NCBI GenBank assembly: GCA_045652765.1
Contig: JAZOLG010000007.1
Location: forward strand, 1 to 24,253
Direction: 5' to 3'
Source: UBA1231 sp045652765
GTDB taxonomy: Bacteria > Bacillota_I > Bacilli_A > ML615J-28 > CAG-313
DNA: 24,253 nt
A model generated the notes under the pieces. It did not search any database. It worked only from the letters and a program-made list of their open reading frames with translations, and was not told where the DNA came from. Position numbers and translations under genes: made by a program. Shown piece by piece: positions 1-7,821 of the stretch (the first letter of the stretch is position 1; every line of letters starts with the position of its first letter).

Positions 1-17
1 AATATTTTAAATATAAT

Positions 18-353
18 ATGATTTATACTACAAGTTTTAATCAATATATATTCAAAAAACTTTTGTAAAAAAATGATTTACCATTTGATTTTGAAATAGT
101 AATCATTTCAGATCCTTCTGTAGATTTAATTGAATATAAAATTAATGAGGAAGATTTGGATAAATTTGATCCAAATATACCGTATATGTATTATTATTAT
201 ATAAGTGGTGTATTTTTGATGACTGGTGATGACGTATTAATGTTTGATGAATATATTAAATTGGCTAAACAAGTAACTGACACAGGTATTTTATTTGAGA
301 CAGAATCTGTATCTGAGTTAAGAAAAAAAGCATATCTAAACATTAAAAAATAA
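18..353 (+). pseudogene. Unrecognised ORF with an in-frame stop, possibly a gene remnant
   Basis: An ATG at 18 opens a frame that meets TAA at 66-68. The same frame then stays open from 69 to the TAA at 351-353, giving about 94 further codons. The readable part is acidic with a Tyr-rich patch (YMYYYY near 186-203) and ends in a basic KK. I do not recognise the family. There is no convincing Shine-Dalgarno before the ATG at 18. A TTG at 156 has GAGGA four bases upstream and could start a 65-codon product, but protein-like sequence continues upstream of it in frame, which favours a nonsense-mutated gene or a start lost to decay. The stop sits beside a run of seven A (67-73), a likely slippage spot. 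It ends just before a bidirectional terminator. Confidence 0.35.
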
Positions 354-392
354 TAAAAAAAGCTGTATCAATTACTTGATACAGCTTTTTTG
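354..392. terminator. Bidirectional intrinsic terminator between convergent genes
   Basis: An 11-bp perfect stem (361-371 with 376-386) has a TTAC loop, a T-tract to the right and an A-tract (354-360) to the left, so it can terminate both the plus ORF ending at 353 and the minus-strand methyltransferase gene. The minus gene's stop codon (372-374) lies in the hairpin loop and its last codons form one stem arm. Confidence 0.85.
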
Positions 393-926
393 TTTTTTAT
401 TAATAGTTATTAAATATGGCGCATTATTTTGATTGTGTGGAATATAAGTAGTAACTAATAAATTACTAGGAAGGTTTTTTGTGAATTTTAATAATTCGTC
501 ACTTTCTATTTTTCCTTCAATATGTCCTGGATAGACAACGATGAAGATGTACATATTTGGATTTAAATTATAATTAGCAATTAAATTTGTTAAAGAATTG
601 ATGGTTGTGCTACATAAGGTAGTTATTGTTTTATCACCATTTGGTAAAAAACCAAGATTAAAAAGTACTAAATCTAAGTTAGTTTGATCAATGAATTCAT
701 GACTTTTTAGAAAAAATTCAATATTGGTTTGATTTTTTGTTAACTCTTTTGAATTGATAATTGCTTGTTCTTGAATGTCATATGCGTAAACTTTACCGTT
801 TGGTCCAACAAGTTTTGATAAAAATAATGTATCATGACCGTTTCCAGCTGTTGCGTCGACAACATGTGATCCTTCTTTAATAATATGGCTAATAAGTAAA
901 TGTGTAAGTTCAGTTGTTTTTAACAT
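372..926 (-). CDS. mnmM: YtqB/MnmM-type class I SAM-dependent methyltransferase (tRNA wobble uridine modification)
   Basis: This 184-residue protein is a Rossmann-fold methyltransferase of the YtqB family. SAM motif I is DATAGNGHD at residues 24-32, an acidic residue ending strand 2 is D50 (VYAYD), and VLFNLGFLP near residue 88 matches the family's motif IV region. YtqB of Bacillus has been reported as MnmM, which methylates 5-aminomethyl-2-thiouridine at tRNA position 34 to mnm5s2U; assigning that activity here is by family. The upstream ytqA gene overlaps its start by 7 bases (ATGTTAA), as in Bacillus where the two are neighbours, implying translational coupling. AAGGTGA lies before the ATG. 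The last codons fold into the shared terminator. Family is firm, exact substrate less so. Confidence 0.85.
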   Translation of the reverse strand: MLKTTELTHLLISHIIKEGSHVVDATAGNGHDTLFLSKLVGPNGKVYAYDIQEQAIINSKELTKNQTNIEFFLKSHEFIDQTNLDLVLFNLGFLPNGDKTITTLCSTTINSLTNLIANYNLNPNMYIFIVVYPGHIEGKIESDELLKFTKNLPSNLLVTTYIPHNQNNAPYLITINKKQKSCIK

Positions 927-1849
927 AAGTCACCTTGATAAATATTATTTTTTCGCATATGTTTGTCTATTTCATTTAAAACAACAAATTTTTTAAGTGT
1001 CCAAAAAGGTTCAATTAATAAATCTTTTGGCGCATCGCCTGTAAGCCTATGAATTACAGTATTGGTATTAACATAACGAAGTTGTGTAGTTGTGATGTCA
1101 ACAAATTCTTCCAAAGTTAGTACGTTAAATGGCTTATTTTGATAAAATATTTCTAGTGGTGTATTTTTCATAATATGTAACATATGTATCTTTAAACCGA
1201 ATAAATTAAATTGATTTAAATATTTTACAGTTTCTATCATCATGGTTTTTGTTTCGTATGGTAAACCATTAATAATATGTACAATCGTTTTTATATTATA
1301 TTTTTTTAGTAGAGCCATTGCATTTTCAAAGTCTTGATTGTTGTAGCATTTATTAATTAAAATAGAAGTAGATTCATGCATAGTTTGAAAACCAAGTTCA
1401 ACCCAAACTTCACATTTCTTGTTTATTTCATTAATTAATAAAACAATTTCTTCATTTAAACAATCTGGTCTTGTTGCGATTGATAGTACCTCAATATCTT
1501 TATGTAATGTAATTATTTCTTCATATACATTTTTTAGAGTTTCAACATCTGCATATGTATTTGATCCGGCTTGTAAATATGCAATATAAGTACCGTCTTC
1601 CCATTTTTGATTCATAATTTTTAATCCATCATCAAATTGTTTTTTAAATGAATCTAATTTGTTTCCAGCAAAATCCCCGCTAAGTTTTTCACTACAATAA
1701 ATACAACCTAGATTACTTTTAGTACCATCTCTATTAGGGCAAGTAAAACCTGCATTAAGAGATATTCTAAATACTTTGTGACCAAAACGATCTTTTAAAT
1801 AGTTATTAAAAGTTATATAGTGTTTTTCATCATTTAATAAATGTTTCAT
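920..1849 (-). CDS. ytqA: YtqA-family radical SAM protein
   Basis: A 309-residue radical SAM enzyme of the YtqA/YhcC group (TIGR01212-like). The [4Fe-4S]-binding cysteines are C37, C49 and C52, in CPNRDG followed by GCIYC, the spaced cluster typical of this family rather than plain CX3CX2C. Further family signatures are YLQAGSNTYAD, SIATRPDCL and WVELGFQT. The longer reading frame reaches 1894, but the ATG at 1847-1849 is preceded by AAGGTGATAAT, an excellent ribosome-binding site, and its product begins at the usual position for the family. It overlaps mnmM by 7 bases, so both are probably one mRNA. The constant pairing with MnmM suggests a linked step in making mnm5s2U at the tRNA wobble position; that role is inference from context and family reports. 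Confidence 0.85.
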   Translation of the reverse strand: MKHLLNDEKHYITFNNYLKDRFGHKVFRISLNAGFTCPNRDGTKSNLGCIYCSEKLSGDFAGNKLDSFKKQFDDGLKIMNQKWEDGTYIAYLQAGSNTYADVETLKNVYEEIITLHKDIEVLSIATRPDCLNEEIVLLINEINKKCEVWVELGFQTMHESTSILINKCYNNQDFENAMALLKKYNIKTIVHIINGLPYETKTMMIETVKYLNQFNLFGLKIHMLHIMKNTPLEIFYQNKPFNVLTLEEFVDITTTQLRYVNTNTVIHRLTGDAPKDLLIEPFWTLKKFVVLNEIDKHMRKNNIYQGDLC

Positions 1850-1937
1850 ATTATCACCTTTTATTATTTTACTATATTTTAGAAAATTTGTCACAATTTA
1901 AAAGAAATAACATATTATAATTATAGGAGAGTGTTAT

Positions 1938-2201
1938 ATGAAATTATCAAATCTAACAACAAAAGATGTTATTAATGATGCTGATGGTAATAAATTAGGA
2001 AGAATTCAAGATGTTGAAATAGATACATTAACGGGGAAAATAACTAGTATAAAAGTAAATTCTGGATTTAAATTAACAAGTTTTTTAAATACTAAAGCTG
2101 GATATAATGTTTCGTGGAATAAAATAATCAAAATTGGTGGTGATGTAATTATTGTTGATATTGATGATAATGTACTAAAAGTAAAAGAAGTTAATAAATA
2201 A
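1938..2201 (+). CDS. YlmC/YmxH-family PRC-barrel protein
   Basis: An 87-residue, soluble, beta-rich protein. MKLSNLTTKDVIN, then GNKLGRIQDVEID and TGKI, is the PRC-barrel layout of the YlmC/YmxH family common in Bacillota, where several members are annotated sporulation-associated without a defined biochemical role. Length matches the family (about 80-90 residues). AGGAGAG sits 7 bases before the ATG. A TATAAT at 1916-1921 could be its -10, but I see no -35 at standard spacing. It is divergent from the ytqA-mnmM operon. A short AT-rich gap separates it from the ROK-like gene, which has its own likely promoter. Function unknown; family call is confident. Confidence 0.8.
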   Translation: MKLSNLTTKDVINDADGNKLGRIQDVEIDTLTGKITSIKVNSGFKLTSFLNTKAGYNVSWNKIIKIGGDVIIVDIDDNVLKVKEVNK

Positions 2202-2233
2202 TTAATAAAATAATTTTAATTTAGTTTAAAGTA

Positions 2234-2242
2234 TGTTATAAT
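2234..2242 (+). promoter_or_regulatory. Extended -10 promoter of the ROK-like gene
   Basis: TGTTATAAT is a perfect extended -10 (TGnTATAAT). The -35 region 17 bases upstream (TTTTAA) is weak. The -10 lies about 33 bases before the ATG at 2275, which has GAGAGGT as ribosome-binding site. Confidence 0.55.
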
Positions 2243-2274
2243 ATATCTGTTAAAATATAAATGAGAGGTATATT

Positions 2275-3639
2275 ATGAGTAAAGTAAAATTCCCAGTAAG
2301 ATTAGATCCAAACTATGAACCAATGATTTTAAAACTACGTGAATTTAAAGAAAGAGTTGCGGCTTCTAGTGAAAAAACTCCAGTAGCTTTTTGTGTAGAA
2401 AGAAACAATGGTTATAAATTCCGTTATGAATTAGACGTAATTCCAACTGATAAAGACGCAAAAGGTATTTTAGAAAGATTAATTAAGAGCGTTCTTTGGG
2501 TAGTTGGTGGATTCAAAGTTTATTTTGGTGGACCAAAAGAATTAGGTGAAGAACTTAAAAAAGATTATACAAAAGGTGGCGCACGTGATTTTGATGTAAA
2601 CTTTATGGCTAAAGTTTATGATAATCCATTTGAATTCATCGTTATGGAATATGATGAAGTTCCTCAAAGTGTTGCATCATCAATAAAAGTTGGTGGAAAC
2701 TTAGAAGGATGCCGTATTGGTTTCGATGCAGGTGGATCAGATAGAAAAGTTAGTGCCGTTGTTGATGGTGAAGTAATTTATAGTGAAGAAGTAGTATGGC
2801 TTCCTAAAGTAACTGAAGATCCTGAATATCACTATAATGGAATCCTAGAAAGTTTTAAAACTGCAGCTTCTAAAATGCCAAGAGTTGATGCTATTGGTGT
2901 TAGTAGTGCTGGTATTTATATTAATAATGAAGTACGTGTTGCGTCATTATTCTTAAAAGTTCCTGAAGAAAAATTTGAATCAGGTGTTCGTAATATTTAT
3001 AAAAAAGCGGCTGCACAATTTGGTGATGTACCACTAGAAGTATGTAATGATGGTGACGTTACTGCACTTGCTGGTGCTTTATCACTTAAAGATGTAAATG
3101 TACTTGGTATTGCAATGGGTACAAGTGAAGCTGTTGGTTATATCAATAAAGAAGGAAACATTAATGGTTGGCTTTCAGAACTTGCATTTGCACCAGTTGA
3201 CTACAATAAGGGAGCAATGGTTGACGAATGGAGTGGAGACTATGGATGTGGTGTTAAATACTTCAGCCAAGACGGTGTAATTAAACTTGCTGAAGCTGGT
3301 GGTGTTGTATTTGAAGAAGGATTAACTCCAGCTGAAAAATTAAAAGTAGTTCAAGGAATGATGAAAGAAGATAATCCTCTTGCTAAGGAAATCTATGAAA
3401 CAATTGGTATTTATCTTGGTTATACTCTTCCATACTATGCTGAATTCTATGATATTAAATACTTATTATTACTTGGTCGTGTAACAAGTGGTAAAGGTGG
3501 AGATATTGTAATTGAAAAAGCTAACGAAGTTTTAGAAAAAGAATTCCCAGAATTTAATATCCAAATTACAGTACCAGATGAATACACTCGTCGTGTAGGT
3601 CAATCTATCGCTGCTGCATCACTTCCAAAAGGTAAATAA
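2275..3639 (+). CDS. ROK-like (ASKHA-fold) kinase family protein with an extra N-terminal domain
   Basis: The 454-residue product has an N-terminal region of about 140 residues that I do not recognise, then an ASKHA/ROK-like half. GFDAGGSDRKVSAVV (149-163) is the phosphate-1 loop, GVSSAGIY (208-215) follows, ND at 258-259 is in the position of the ROK catalytic aspartate, and GIAMGTSEAVGY is the phosphate-2 loop. The zinc motif of classical ROK proteins (CXCGXXGC with its preceding GH) is absent, so it is an atypical member; ordinary ROK kinases are about 290-320 residues. Codons are enriched in C-ending, well-adapted forms like those of dnaK, which suggests high expression. Its stop overlaps the next start by one base (TAATG), coupling it to an MBL hydrolase; in B. 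subtilis glcK also lies near the MBL gene yqgX. Sugar kinase activity is plausible but unproven. Confidence 0.65.
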   Translation: MSKVKFPVRLDPNYEPMILKLREFKERVAASSEKTPVAFCVERNNGYKFRYELDVIPTDKDAKGILERLIKSVLWVVGGFKVYFGGPKELGEELKKDYTKGGARDFDVNFMAKVYDNPFEFIVMEYDEVPQSVASSIKVGGNLEGCRIGFDAGGSDRKVSAVVDGEVIYSEEVVWLPKVTEDPEYHYNGILESFKTAASKMPRVDAIGVSSAGIYINNEVRVASLFLKVPEEKFESGVRNIYKKAAAQFGDVPLEVCNDGDVTALAGALSLKDVNVLGIAMGTSEAVGYINKEGNINGWLSELAFAPVDYNKGAMVDEWSGDYGCGVKYFSQDGVIKLAEAGGVVFEEGLTPAEKLKVVQGMMKEDNPLAKEIYETIGIYLGYTLPYYAEFYDIKYLLLLGRVTSGKGGDIVIEKANEVLEKEFPEFNIQITVPDEYTRRVGQSIAAASLPKGK

Positions 3640-4268
3640 TGAATATTGATATTCTTTGCGAAAACAATAATAATTGTAATACATACATTGTAGGTAATGA
3701 TACAAATGTAATTATTATTGATCCGGCAAATGATGAAAGAAGTATCAAAAAAATAGTAAATAATCGAAATGTTCTAGGCATCTTTTTAACGCATGGTCAT
3801 TACGATCATTTTAAAAAGATTCATAAATTATTGAAAATATATAATGTAAAAGTATATTTACATAAAAATGCTTATTTAAAATTAAGTGATATTTATTCTT
3901 CATGTGCTGTCTATTTTGGTTGTAATGAACCAATTCAACTTTTGAAAGAACAAATTGTTGAGTTAAAAGATGGTGAAACAATTGTACTTGAAGACATTAA
4001 TGTTAAAGTGATTTTTACGCCAGGCCACACTAATTGTTCGGTTTCTTTTAAAATTGAAGATAATATATTTACTGGAGATACATTATTTTTTGAAGGTGTT
4101 GGTAGATGGGATCTTCCAACTGCAAGTTCTATTCAATTAATGGAATCGATTAATATATTATTAAAAGCAAAAATTAATTATGATTTGTATCCTGGACATG
4201 GTGAAAAAACTTCTTGTTTTCATGAACAAAAGCATAATCCGTATTATTTAAGAAACAAAAGAGTTTAA
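3639..4268 (+). CDS. MBL-fold metallohydrolase, YqgX/glyoxalase II-like
   Basis: A 209-residue metallo-beta-lactamase fold enzyme. The metal-binding motif is THGHYDHF (H52, H54, D56, H57), followed by H130 (TPGHTNCS), D147 (FTGDTLF) and H187 (YPGHGEKT). GVGRWDLPTAS is typical of the glyoxalase II-like YqgX group. A thioester hydrolase role (for example on glutathione- or bacillithiol-type adducts) is known for relatives, but the substrate here is unknown. Length equals B. subtilis YqgX. The ATG overlaps the stop of the ROK-like gene by one base and the ribosome-binding site (AAAAGGT) is inside that gene, so the two are co-translated. The stop codon lies in the stem of the terminator that follows. 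Confidence 0.82.
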   Translation: MNIDILCENNNNCNTYIVGNDTNVIIIDPANDERSIKKIVNNRNVLGIFLTHGHYDHFKKIHKLLKIYNVKVYLHKNAYLKLSDIYSSCAVYFGCNEPIQLLKEQIVELKDGETIVLEDINVKVIFTPGHTNCSVSFKIEDNIFTGDTLFFEGVGRWDLPTASSIQLMESINILLKAKINYDLYPGHGEKTSCFHEQKHNPYYLRNKRV

Positions 4269-4289
4269 TTTTTATTAAACTCTTTTTTT
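4258..4289 (+). terminator. Intrinsic terminator after the MBL hydrolase gene
   Basis: A 12-bp stem (4258-4269 with 4274-4285) with a TTTT loop is followed by T residues to 4289. The A-rich left arm contains the gene's TAA stop at 4266-4268. Confidence 0.85.
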
Positions 4290-4363
4290 ATTTTAATCTA
4301 AAAATTGTTTATTTTCAATTTATAAAAATAATATAATATTTATGTACATTATGAGGTGATTAA

Positions 4364-5002
4364 ATGAATATTAAACCAATTATGCCTAAGCGAGGCTTAT
4401 TAGAAGAAATTGGCAATGCAATTACACATGGAATAGGTAGTTTGTTTGCAATTACAGCATTTGTTTTAATGCTTATTAACTCGAATAATACTAAACAAAT
4501 AATTTCGGCTGTTATATATTTTATAGGAATGTTTATGATGTTTACAATGAGTTGTTTATATCATGCTTTCAAAAGTGATAGTAAAGTAAAAAGATTGTTC
4601 CGGCGTTTTGATTATTTATCAATATATCTATTAATTGGAGCAACTTATACACCTATATTACTTTGTTTTATTGGTGGTACAATTGGCATGATAATATGTA
4701 TCATTCAATGGTTAATAATAATATATGGTGTAACAATGATTGCAGTTTTTGGGCCTAACAAGAAAAAATGGATTCATTATACATTATATATTTTGTTAGG
4801 GTGGAGTGGCGTAATCTTTTTTTATAAATTGATTAAAAATCTTCTATTTTTCTTTTTAATATTGGGTGGAGGAATTTTATACACCTTAGGAATAATACCT
4901 TTTAAAATGGATAAAAAAGTAGCTCATTTTGTATGGCATTTCTTTGTTTTGTTTGGAGCAATGGTTCAGTGGATAGGGATTTTTATAACAATCTATTTGT
5001 AA
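4364..5002 (+). CDS. Hemolysin III / PAQR-family membrane protein
   Basis: A 212-residue protein made mostly of about seven hydrophobic segments, as in the bacterial hemolysin III (YqfA/TrhA, PAQR superfamily) proteins. Family motifs are EEIGNAITHGIGS near residue 15, SCLYHAF near residue 63, RRFDYLSIYLLIGATYTP near residue 80, and the C-terminal HFVWHFFVLFGAMVQ. The serine, aspartate and histidines in these motifs correspond to the zinc site of the PAQR fold. Relatives affect membrane homeostasis; true haemolysin activity should not be assumed. AGGTGATT precedes the ATG at good spacing. It is flanked by a terminator upstream and a separate gpsA promoter downstream, so it is probably monocistronic. 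Confidence 0.88.
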   Translation: MNIKPIMPKRGLLEEIGNAITHGIGSLFAITAFVLMLINSNNTKQIISAVIYFIGMFMMFTMSCLYHAFKSDSKVKRLFRRFDYLSIYLLIGATYTPILLCFIGGTIGMIICIIQWLIIIYGVTMIAVFGPNKKKWIHYTLYILLGWSGVIFFYKLIKNLLFFFLILGGGILYTLGIIPFKMDKKVAHFVWHFFVLFGAMVQWIGIFITIYL

Positions 5003-5027
5003 AAAAGTTTAATAAAAAAATAATTTG

Positions 5028-5036
5028 TGATATAAT
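5028..5036 (+). promoter_or_regulatory. Probable extended -10 promoter of gpsA
   Basis: TGATATAAT matches TGnTATAAT and lies 22 bases before the gpsA start, with GTGAAGGATGTGAG in between as leader and ribosome-binding site. The -35 region (TTTAAT, 17 bases upstream) is poor. Confidence 0.5.
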
Positions 5037-5057
5037 ATAGGTGAAGGATGTGAGAAA

Positions 5058-6014
5058 ATGAAGATAACTGTAGTAGGTAGTGGTAGATGGGGTTCATTTA
5101 TTGCTTGGTATTTAAATCGCATTGGTAAAGATGTTACAGTGTATGGTAGAACCGATAGTATTGAGTTTATGAAATTATTAGATACTAGATCTAATGATTA
5201 CATTGTGTATCCTGATTCAATAAAGTTAACAACTAATATTGAAGTATTGAAACAAAGCAAAATTATAATTATTTCAATACCTTCTCAAAACTTATATGAT
5301 TTTATGCAATCAATCAAACCTTTAAATCTTGAAAATAAGATATTTGTTCTTTGTATGAAAGGAATTGATGTCAAACGTCATAAACGTCTTTCAGAAATTG
5401 TTTCAGAAAATACTAATACTTCCAATAAAGTTGCTGTTTGGATTGGTCCTGGTCATGTTCAAGAATTTTATAAAGAAATTCCAAATTGTATGGTGATTGA
5501 TTCAAAAGATTATGAACTCAAAACATTTCTCGTTTCAGAATTATCTAGCGATTTGATTAGATTTTATATAGGTACTGATCTACTTGGAAATGAAATTGGT
5601 GCAGCAATTAAAAATGTCATTGGGATTGCGGCTGGATTATTAGATGGATTTAATTTGAGTACTCTAAAAGGTGCCTTGATGTCACGTGGTACAAGAGAGG
5701 TTGCTAGGTTGATTAAAGAAATGGGTGGAAATGAATTGTCTGCTTATGGGCTTTGTCATTTAGGTGATTATGAAGCAACTGTTTTCTCTAAACATTCACA
5801 TAATCGAGCTTTTGGTGAACAATTCGCAAAAGGAGAAAAGTTTGAAAAACTGGCTGAAGGCTATTATACTGCTGAAGCAGTTGAATACTTAAGTCAAGTA
5901 TATGATGTAGATATGCCAATATGTCATACTGTTTATCGAATCCTATATAATAAGGAAGAGCCTTTAAAAACTTTAAAACAATTATTTGAAAGATCAATTA
6001 AATCTGAGTTTTAA
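5058..6014 (+). CDS. gpsA: NAD(P)H-dependent glycerol-3-phosphate dehydrogenase (GpsA-like)
   Basis: A 318-residue cytosolic oxidoreductase that would reduce dihydroxyacetone phosphate to sn-glycerol 3-phosphate, the backbone of phospholipids. The N-terminal dinucleotide site is GSGRWG (GxGxxG, residues 7-12), followed by SIPSQ and MKGI with K101. The C-terminal catalytic motif is GNEIGAAIKNVIGIAAGLLDG, with K185-N186. GLCHLGDYEATVFS and HSHNRAFGE replace the commoner GLGDLxxTC and SRNRxFG, so this is a divergent GpsA. It has its own likely promoter and a strong terminator, so it looks monocistronic. A related 2-hydroxyacid or ketopantoate-type dehydrogenase is less likely, given the AIKNV motif and length. 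Confidence 0.82.
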   Translation: MKITVVGSGRWGSFIAWYLNRIGKDVTVYGRTDSIEFMKLLDTRSNDYIVYPDSIKLTTNIEVLKQSKIIIISIPSQNLYDFMQSIKPLNLENKIFVLCMKGIDVKRHKRLSEIVSENTNTSNKVAVWIGPGHVQEFYKEIPNCMVIDSKDYELKTFLVSELSSDLIRFYIGTDLLGNEIGAAIKNVIGIAAGLLDGFNLSTLKGALMSRGTREVARLIKEMGGNELSAYGLCHLGDYEATVFSKHSHNRAFGEQFAKGEKFEKLAEGYYTAEAVEYLSQVYDVDMPICHTVYRILYNKEEPLKTLKQLFERSIKSEF

Positions 6015-6015
6015 A

Positions 6016-6056
6016 AAAAGTAATACTTAATTTAAGTATTACTTTTCTATTTTTTA
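6016..6056 (+). terminator. Intrinsic terminator after gpsA
   Basis: A stem of 12 or more bp (6018-6029 with 6033-6044, extendable by two A-T pairs) has a 3-base loop and then a T-rich tail, interrupted by CTA. The A-rich left side could also serve the opposite strand. Confidence 0.75.
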
Positions 6057-6099
6057 TGAATAATATTTGTTTTAAAAGTATATAATAATATAGTAAAAA

Positions 6100-6126
6100 T
6101 TAGCACTTTTCTCTTGACAGTGCTAA
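6100..6126. promoter_or_regulatory. CIRCE operator 1 (HrcA binding site)
   Basis: TTAGCACTT, nine bases, CAGTGCTAA. Against the canonical TTAGCACTC-N9-GAGTGCTAA only the innermost base of each arm differs, leaving 8-bp perfect arms. It covers the -35 hexamer at 6114-6119, so HrcA binding here would block RNA polymerase. Confidence 0.93.
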
Positions 6127-6142
6127 CAAAGTATGATATAAT
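6114..6142 (+). promoter_or_regulatory. Heat-shock operon promoter (hrcA)
   Basis: Perfect sigma-A-type promoter: TTGACA at 6114-6119, 17-base spacer, TATAAT at 6137-6142. It is enclosed by the two CIRCE elements. The hrcA ribosome-binding site AAGGAGGTG is at 6171-6179. Confidence 0.93.
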
Positions 6143-6143
6143 G

Positions 6144-6170
6144 TTAGCAGATAGGATAAGTGAGTGCTAA
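6144..6170. promoter_or_regulatory. CIRCE operator 2 (HrcA binding site, left arm degenerate)
   Basis: TTAGCAGAT, nine bases, GAGTGCTAA. The right arm is a perfect CIRCE half; the left arm matches at six of nine bases. It spans the expected transcription start just after the -10. Confidence 0.85.
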
Positions 6171-6184
6171 AAGGAGGTGTCTAA

Positions 6185-7195
6185 ATGTTATCAAATAGAC
6201 AAATATTAGTTCTTAAAGCAATTGTTGAGGAGTATGTTAGTACAAATGAACCTGTTGGTTCTAGAACACTTTCTAAACGAAATGACTTACAAGTATCTCC
6301 AGCGACATTAAGAAATGATATGGCAGATCTTGAGGATTTAGGTTTCATTGAAAAAACTCATACATCAAGTGGTCGAATTCCATCAGAAAAGGGATATCAC
6401 TATTATGTAGAAACAATTATGAAAGAAAGAAATAATATTGATTATAGTTTCCCAATGATTGATGAAATATTTAGAAGACATGACTTATCAAAAGAACAAG
6501 CAATAAATGAATCAATGAGTTTAGTATCTCAACTTACAAATTATGCAACACTTGTACTAGGAAATTCTGCAAGTAGCTCAAAAATTAAAAAATTGCAATT
6601 TGTTAGTTTACAAGAAAGATATGCGTTAATAATTATGATTACAGATTCAGGGCATGTTGAAAGCAAAAAAATTATTGTGCCTGATGGTTTAAGTTTTAAA
6701 GAGATAGAAAGAGTAGTTAATATTCTTGATGAAATTTTACATGATTGTTATGTTAGTGAAATTGAACAAAAATTGCATGAAGAACTAAATAATGAAGAAA
6801 TTATGGATTTTATGATATATCGTGAAGATTTAGTAAATGCAATTGTTTCAGCATTTCAAGAAATGGCTACAGATAAATATCATATTTCAGGTCAATCAAA
6901 TATTTTACAGCAACCTGAATTCCAAGATATTGAAAAAGTTAAAGATTTGTTTGATGCAATTGAAAAGAAAGAGATTTTAAAAGTAGTTAAACTAGATGAA
7001 TCAGGAATTAGCGTTCGCATTGGTCAAGAAAACGAAATAAAGGCTTTACAAGATTGTACTGTTATTACAGTTCCGTATGAGGCTAGTAGTGGTCATAAAG
7101 GTGCCATTTCAATATTCGGACCAACAAGAATGCAATATTCTAAAATAATTCCATTACTTGAATATATTGCAAAAAACATTAAAGATATAATGTAA
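6185..7195 (+). CDS. hrcA: Heat-inducible transcription repressor HrcA
   Basis: A 336-residue repressor of class I heat-shock genes that binds CIRCE and depends on GroE for activity in Bacillus. The N-terminal winged helix is visible: LSNRQILVLKAIVEEYV, EPVGSRTLSKR, SPATLRNDMADLEDLGF and the wing HTSSGRIPSEKGYHYYV (residues 2-80). A GAF-like middle and C-terminal region follows, ending in GAISIFGPTRMQYSKI. Length fits the family (about 340). It is first gene of hrcA-grpE-dnaK-dnaJ and sits directly behind two CIRCE copies, so it should be autorepressed. A gap of 13 bases to grpE indicates one transcript. Confidence 0.97.
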   Translation: MLSNRQILVLKAIVEEYVSTNEPVGSRTLSKRNDLQVSPATLRNDMADLEDLGFIEKTHTSSGRIPSEKGYHYYVETIMKERNNIDYSFPMIDEIFRRHDLSKEQAINESMSLVSQLTNYATLVLGNSASSSKIKKLQFVSLQERYALIIMITDSGHVESKKIIVPDGLSFKEIERVVNILDEILHDCYVSEIEQKLHEELNNEEIMDFMIYREDLVNAIVSAFQEMATDKYHISGQSNILQQPEFQDIEKVKDLFDAIEKKEILKVVKLDESGISVRIGQENEIKALQDCTVITVPYEASSGHKGAISIFGPTRMQYSKIIPLLEYIAKNIKDIM

Positions 7196-7208
7196 AAGAG
7201 GTGACAAA

Positions 7209-7787
7209 GTGGAAAACAATAGATATCGTGAAGAAGAGAAAGAAGAGTTAGAAGAAGTTGTTGAAGAAGAAATTCTAGAAGAAACTTTAGAAAACGAAGA
7301 AAAACCGGTTAAAGAAAAGAAAAAAACAAAAGAATTAAAAGATCAAATAACACAATTAGAATTAGAACTAGCAAATGTAAAAAATGAAATGTTGTTAGAT
7401 CGTGCAGAATTAGAAAACTTTAAAAGAAGAACAAACGATGAAAGAATTAAAGATCGTAAATATGCTAATCAATCATTGCTTTCTGATATGATTAATGTAA
7501 TTGATATTTTTGATAAAGCAGTTAGTAGTGATCCTGAAGATGAACTTTTAAAAAAGTATTTATTAGGATTTAAAATGATTAATATGCAATTACAACAAGT
7601 GATGAGCGATTATGGTGTTCAAAAGATTAAAGATTTAGGTGAAAAATTTGATCCTAATATCCATCAAGCAATAGAAACTGTCGAAGTTGAAGGGGTTGAA
7701 TCTGGACAAGTTGTAGAAGTAATTATGCAAGGTTATATGTATAAAGATCGTGTATTAAGACCAAGCATGGTAAAAGTTAGTAAATAA
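7209..7787 (+). CDS. grpE: Nucleotide exchange factor GrpE
   Basis: A 192-residue cochaperone that speeds ADP release from DnaK. The first 45 residues are highly acidic (EEEKEELEE and similar runs), then lysine-rich, then a long coiled coil (residues about 45-95), and the C-terminal beta domain ends in VIMQGYMYKDRVLRPSMVKVS, the GrpE signature region. The start is GTG at 7209, chosen because AGAGGTGA stands at correct spacing and the product starts the acidic tail typical of GrpE. It lies between hrcA and dnaK in the same transcript. The extended acidic N-terminus is common in Bacillota. Confidence 0.96.
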   Translation: MENNRYREEEKEELEEVVEEEILEETLENEEKPVKEKKKTKELKDQITQLELELANVKNEMLLDRAELENFKRRTNDERIKDRKYANQSLLSDMINVIDIFDKAVSSDPEDELLKKYLLGFKMINMQLQQVMSDYGVQKIKDLGEKFDPNIHQAIETVEVEGVESGQVVEVIMQGYMYKDRVLRPSMVKVSK

Positions 7788-7821
7788 ATTTAATTTTATG
7801 AAAGAAAGAGGTATATAAATT

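Noticed and set aside
1888..1921. TTGTCA and TATAAT before the YlmC-like gene as a promoter
   Set aside because: The spacer is 22 bases, too long for sigma-A promoters.
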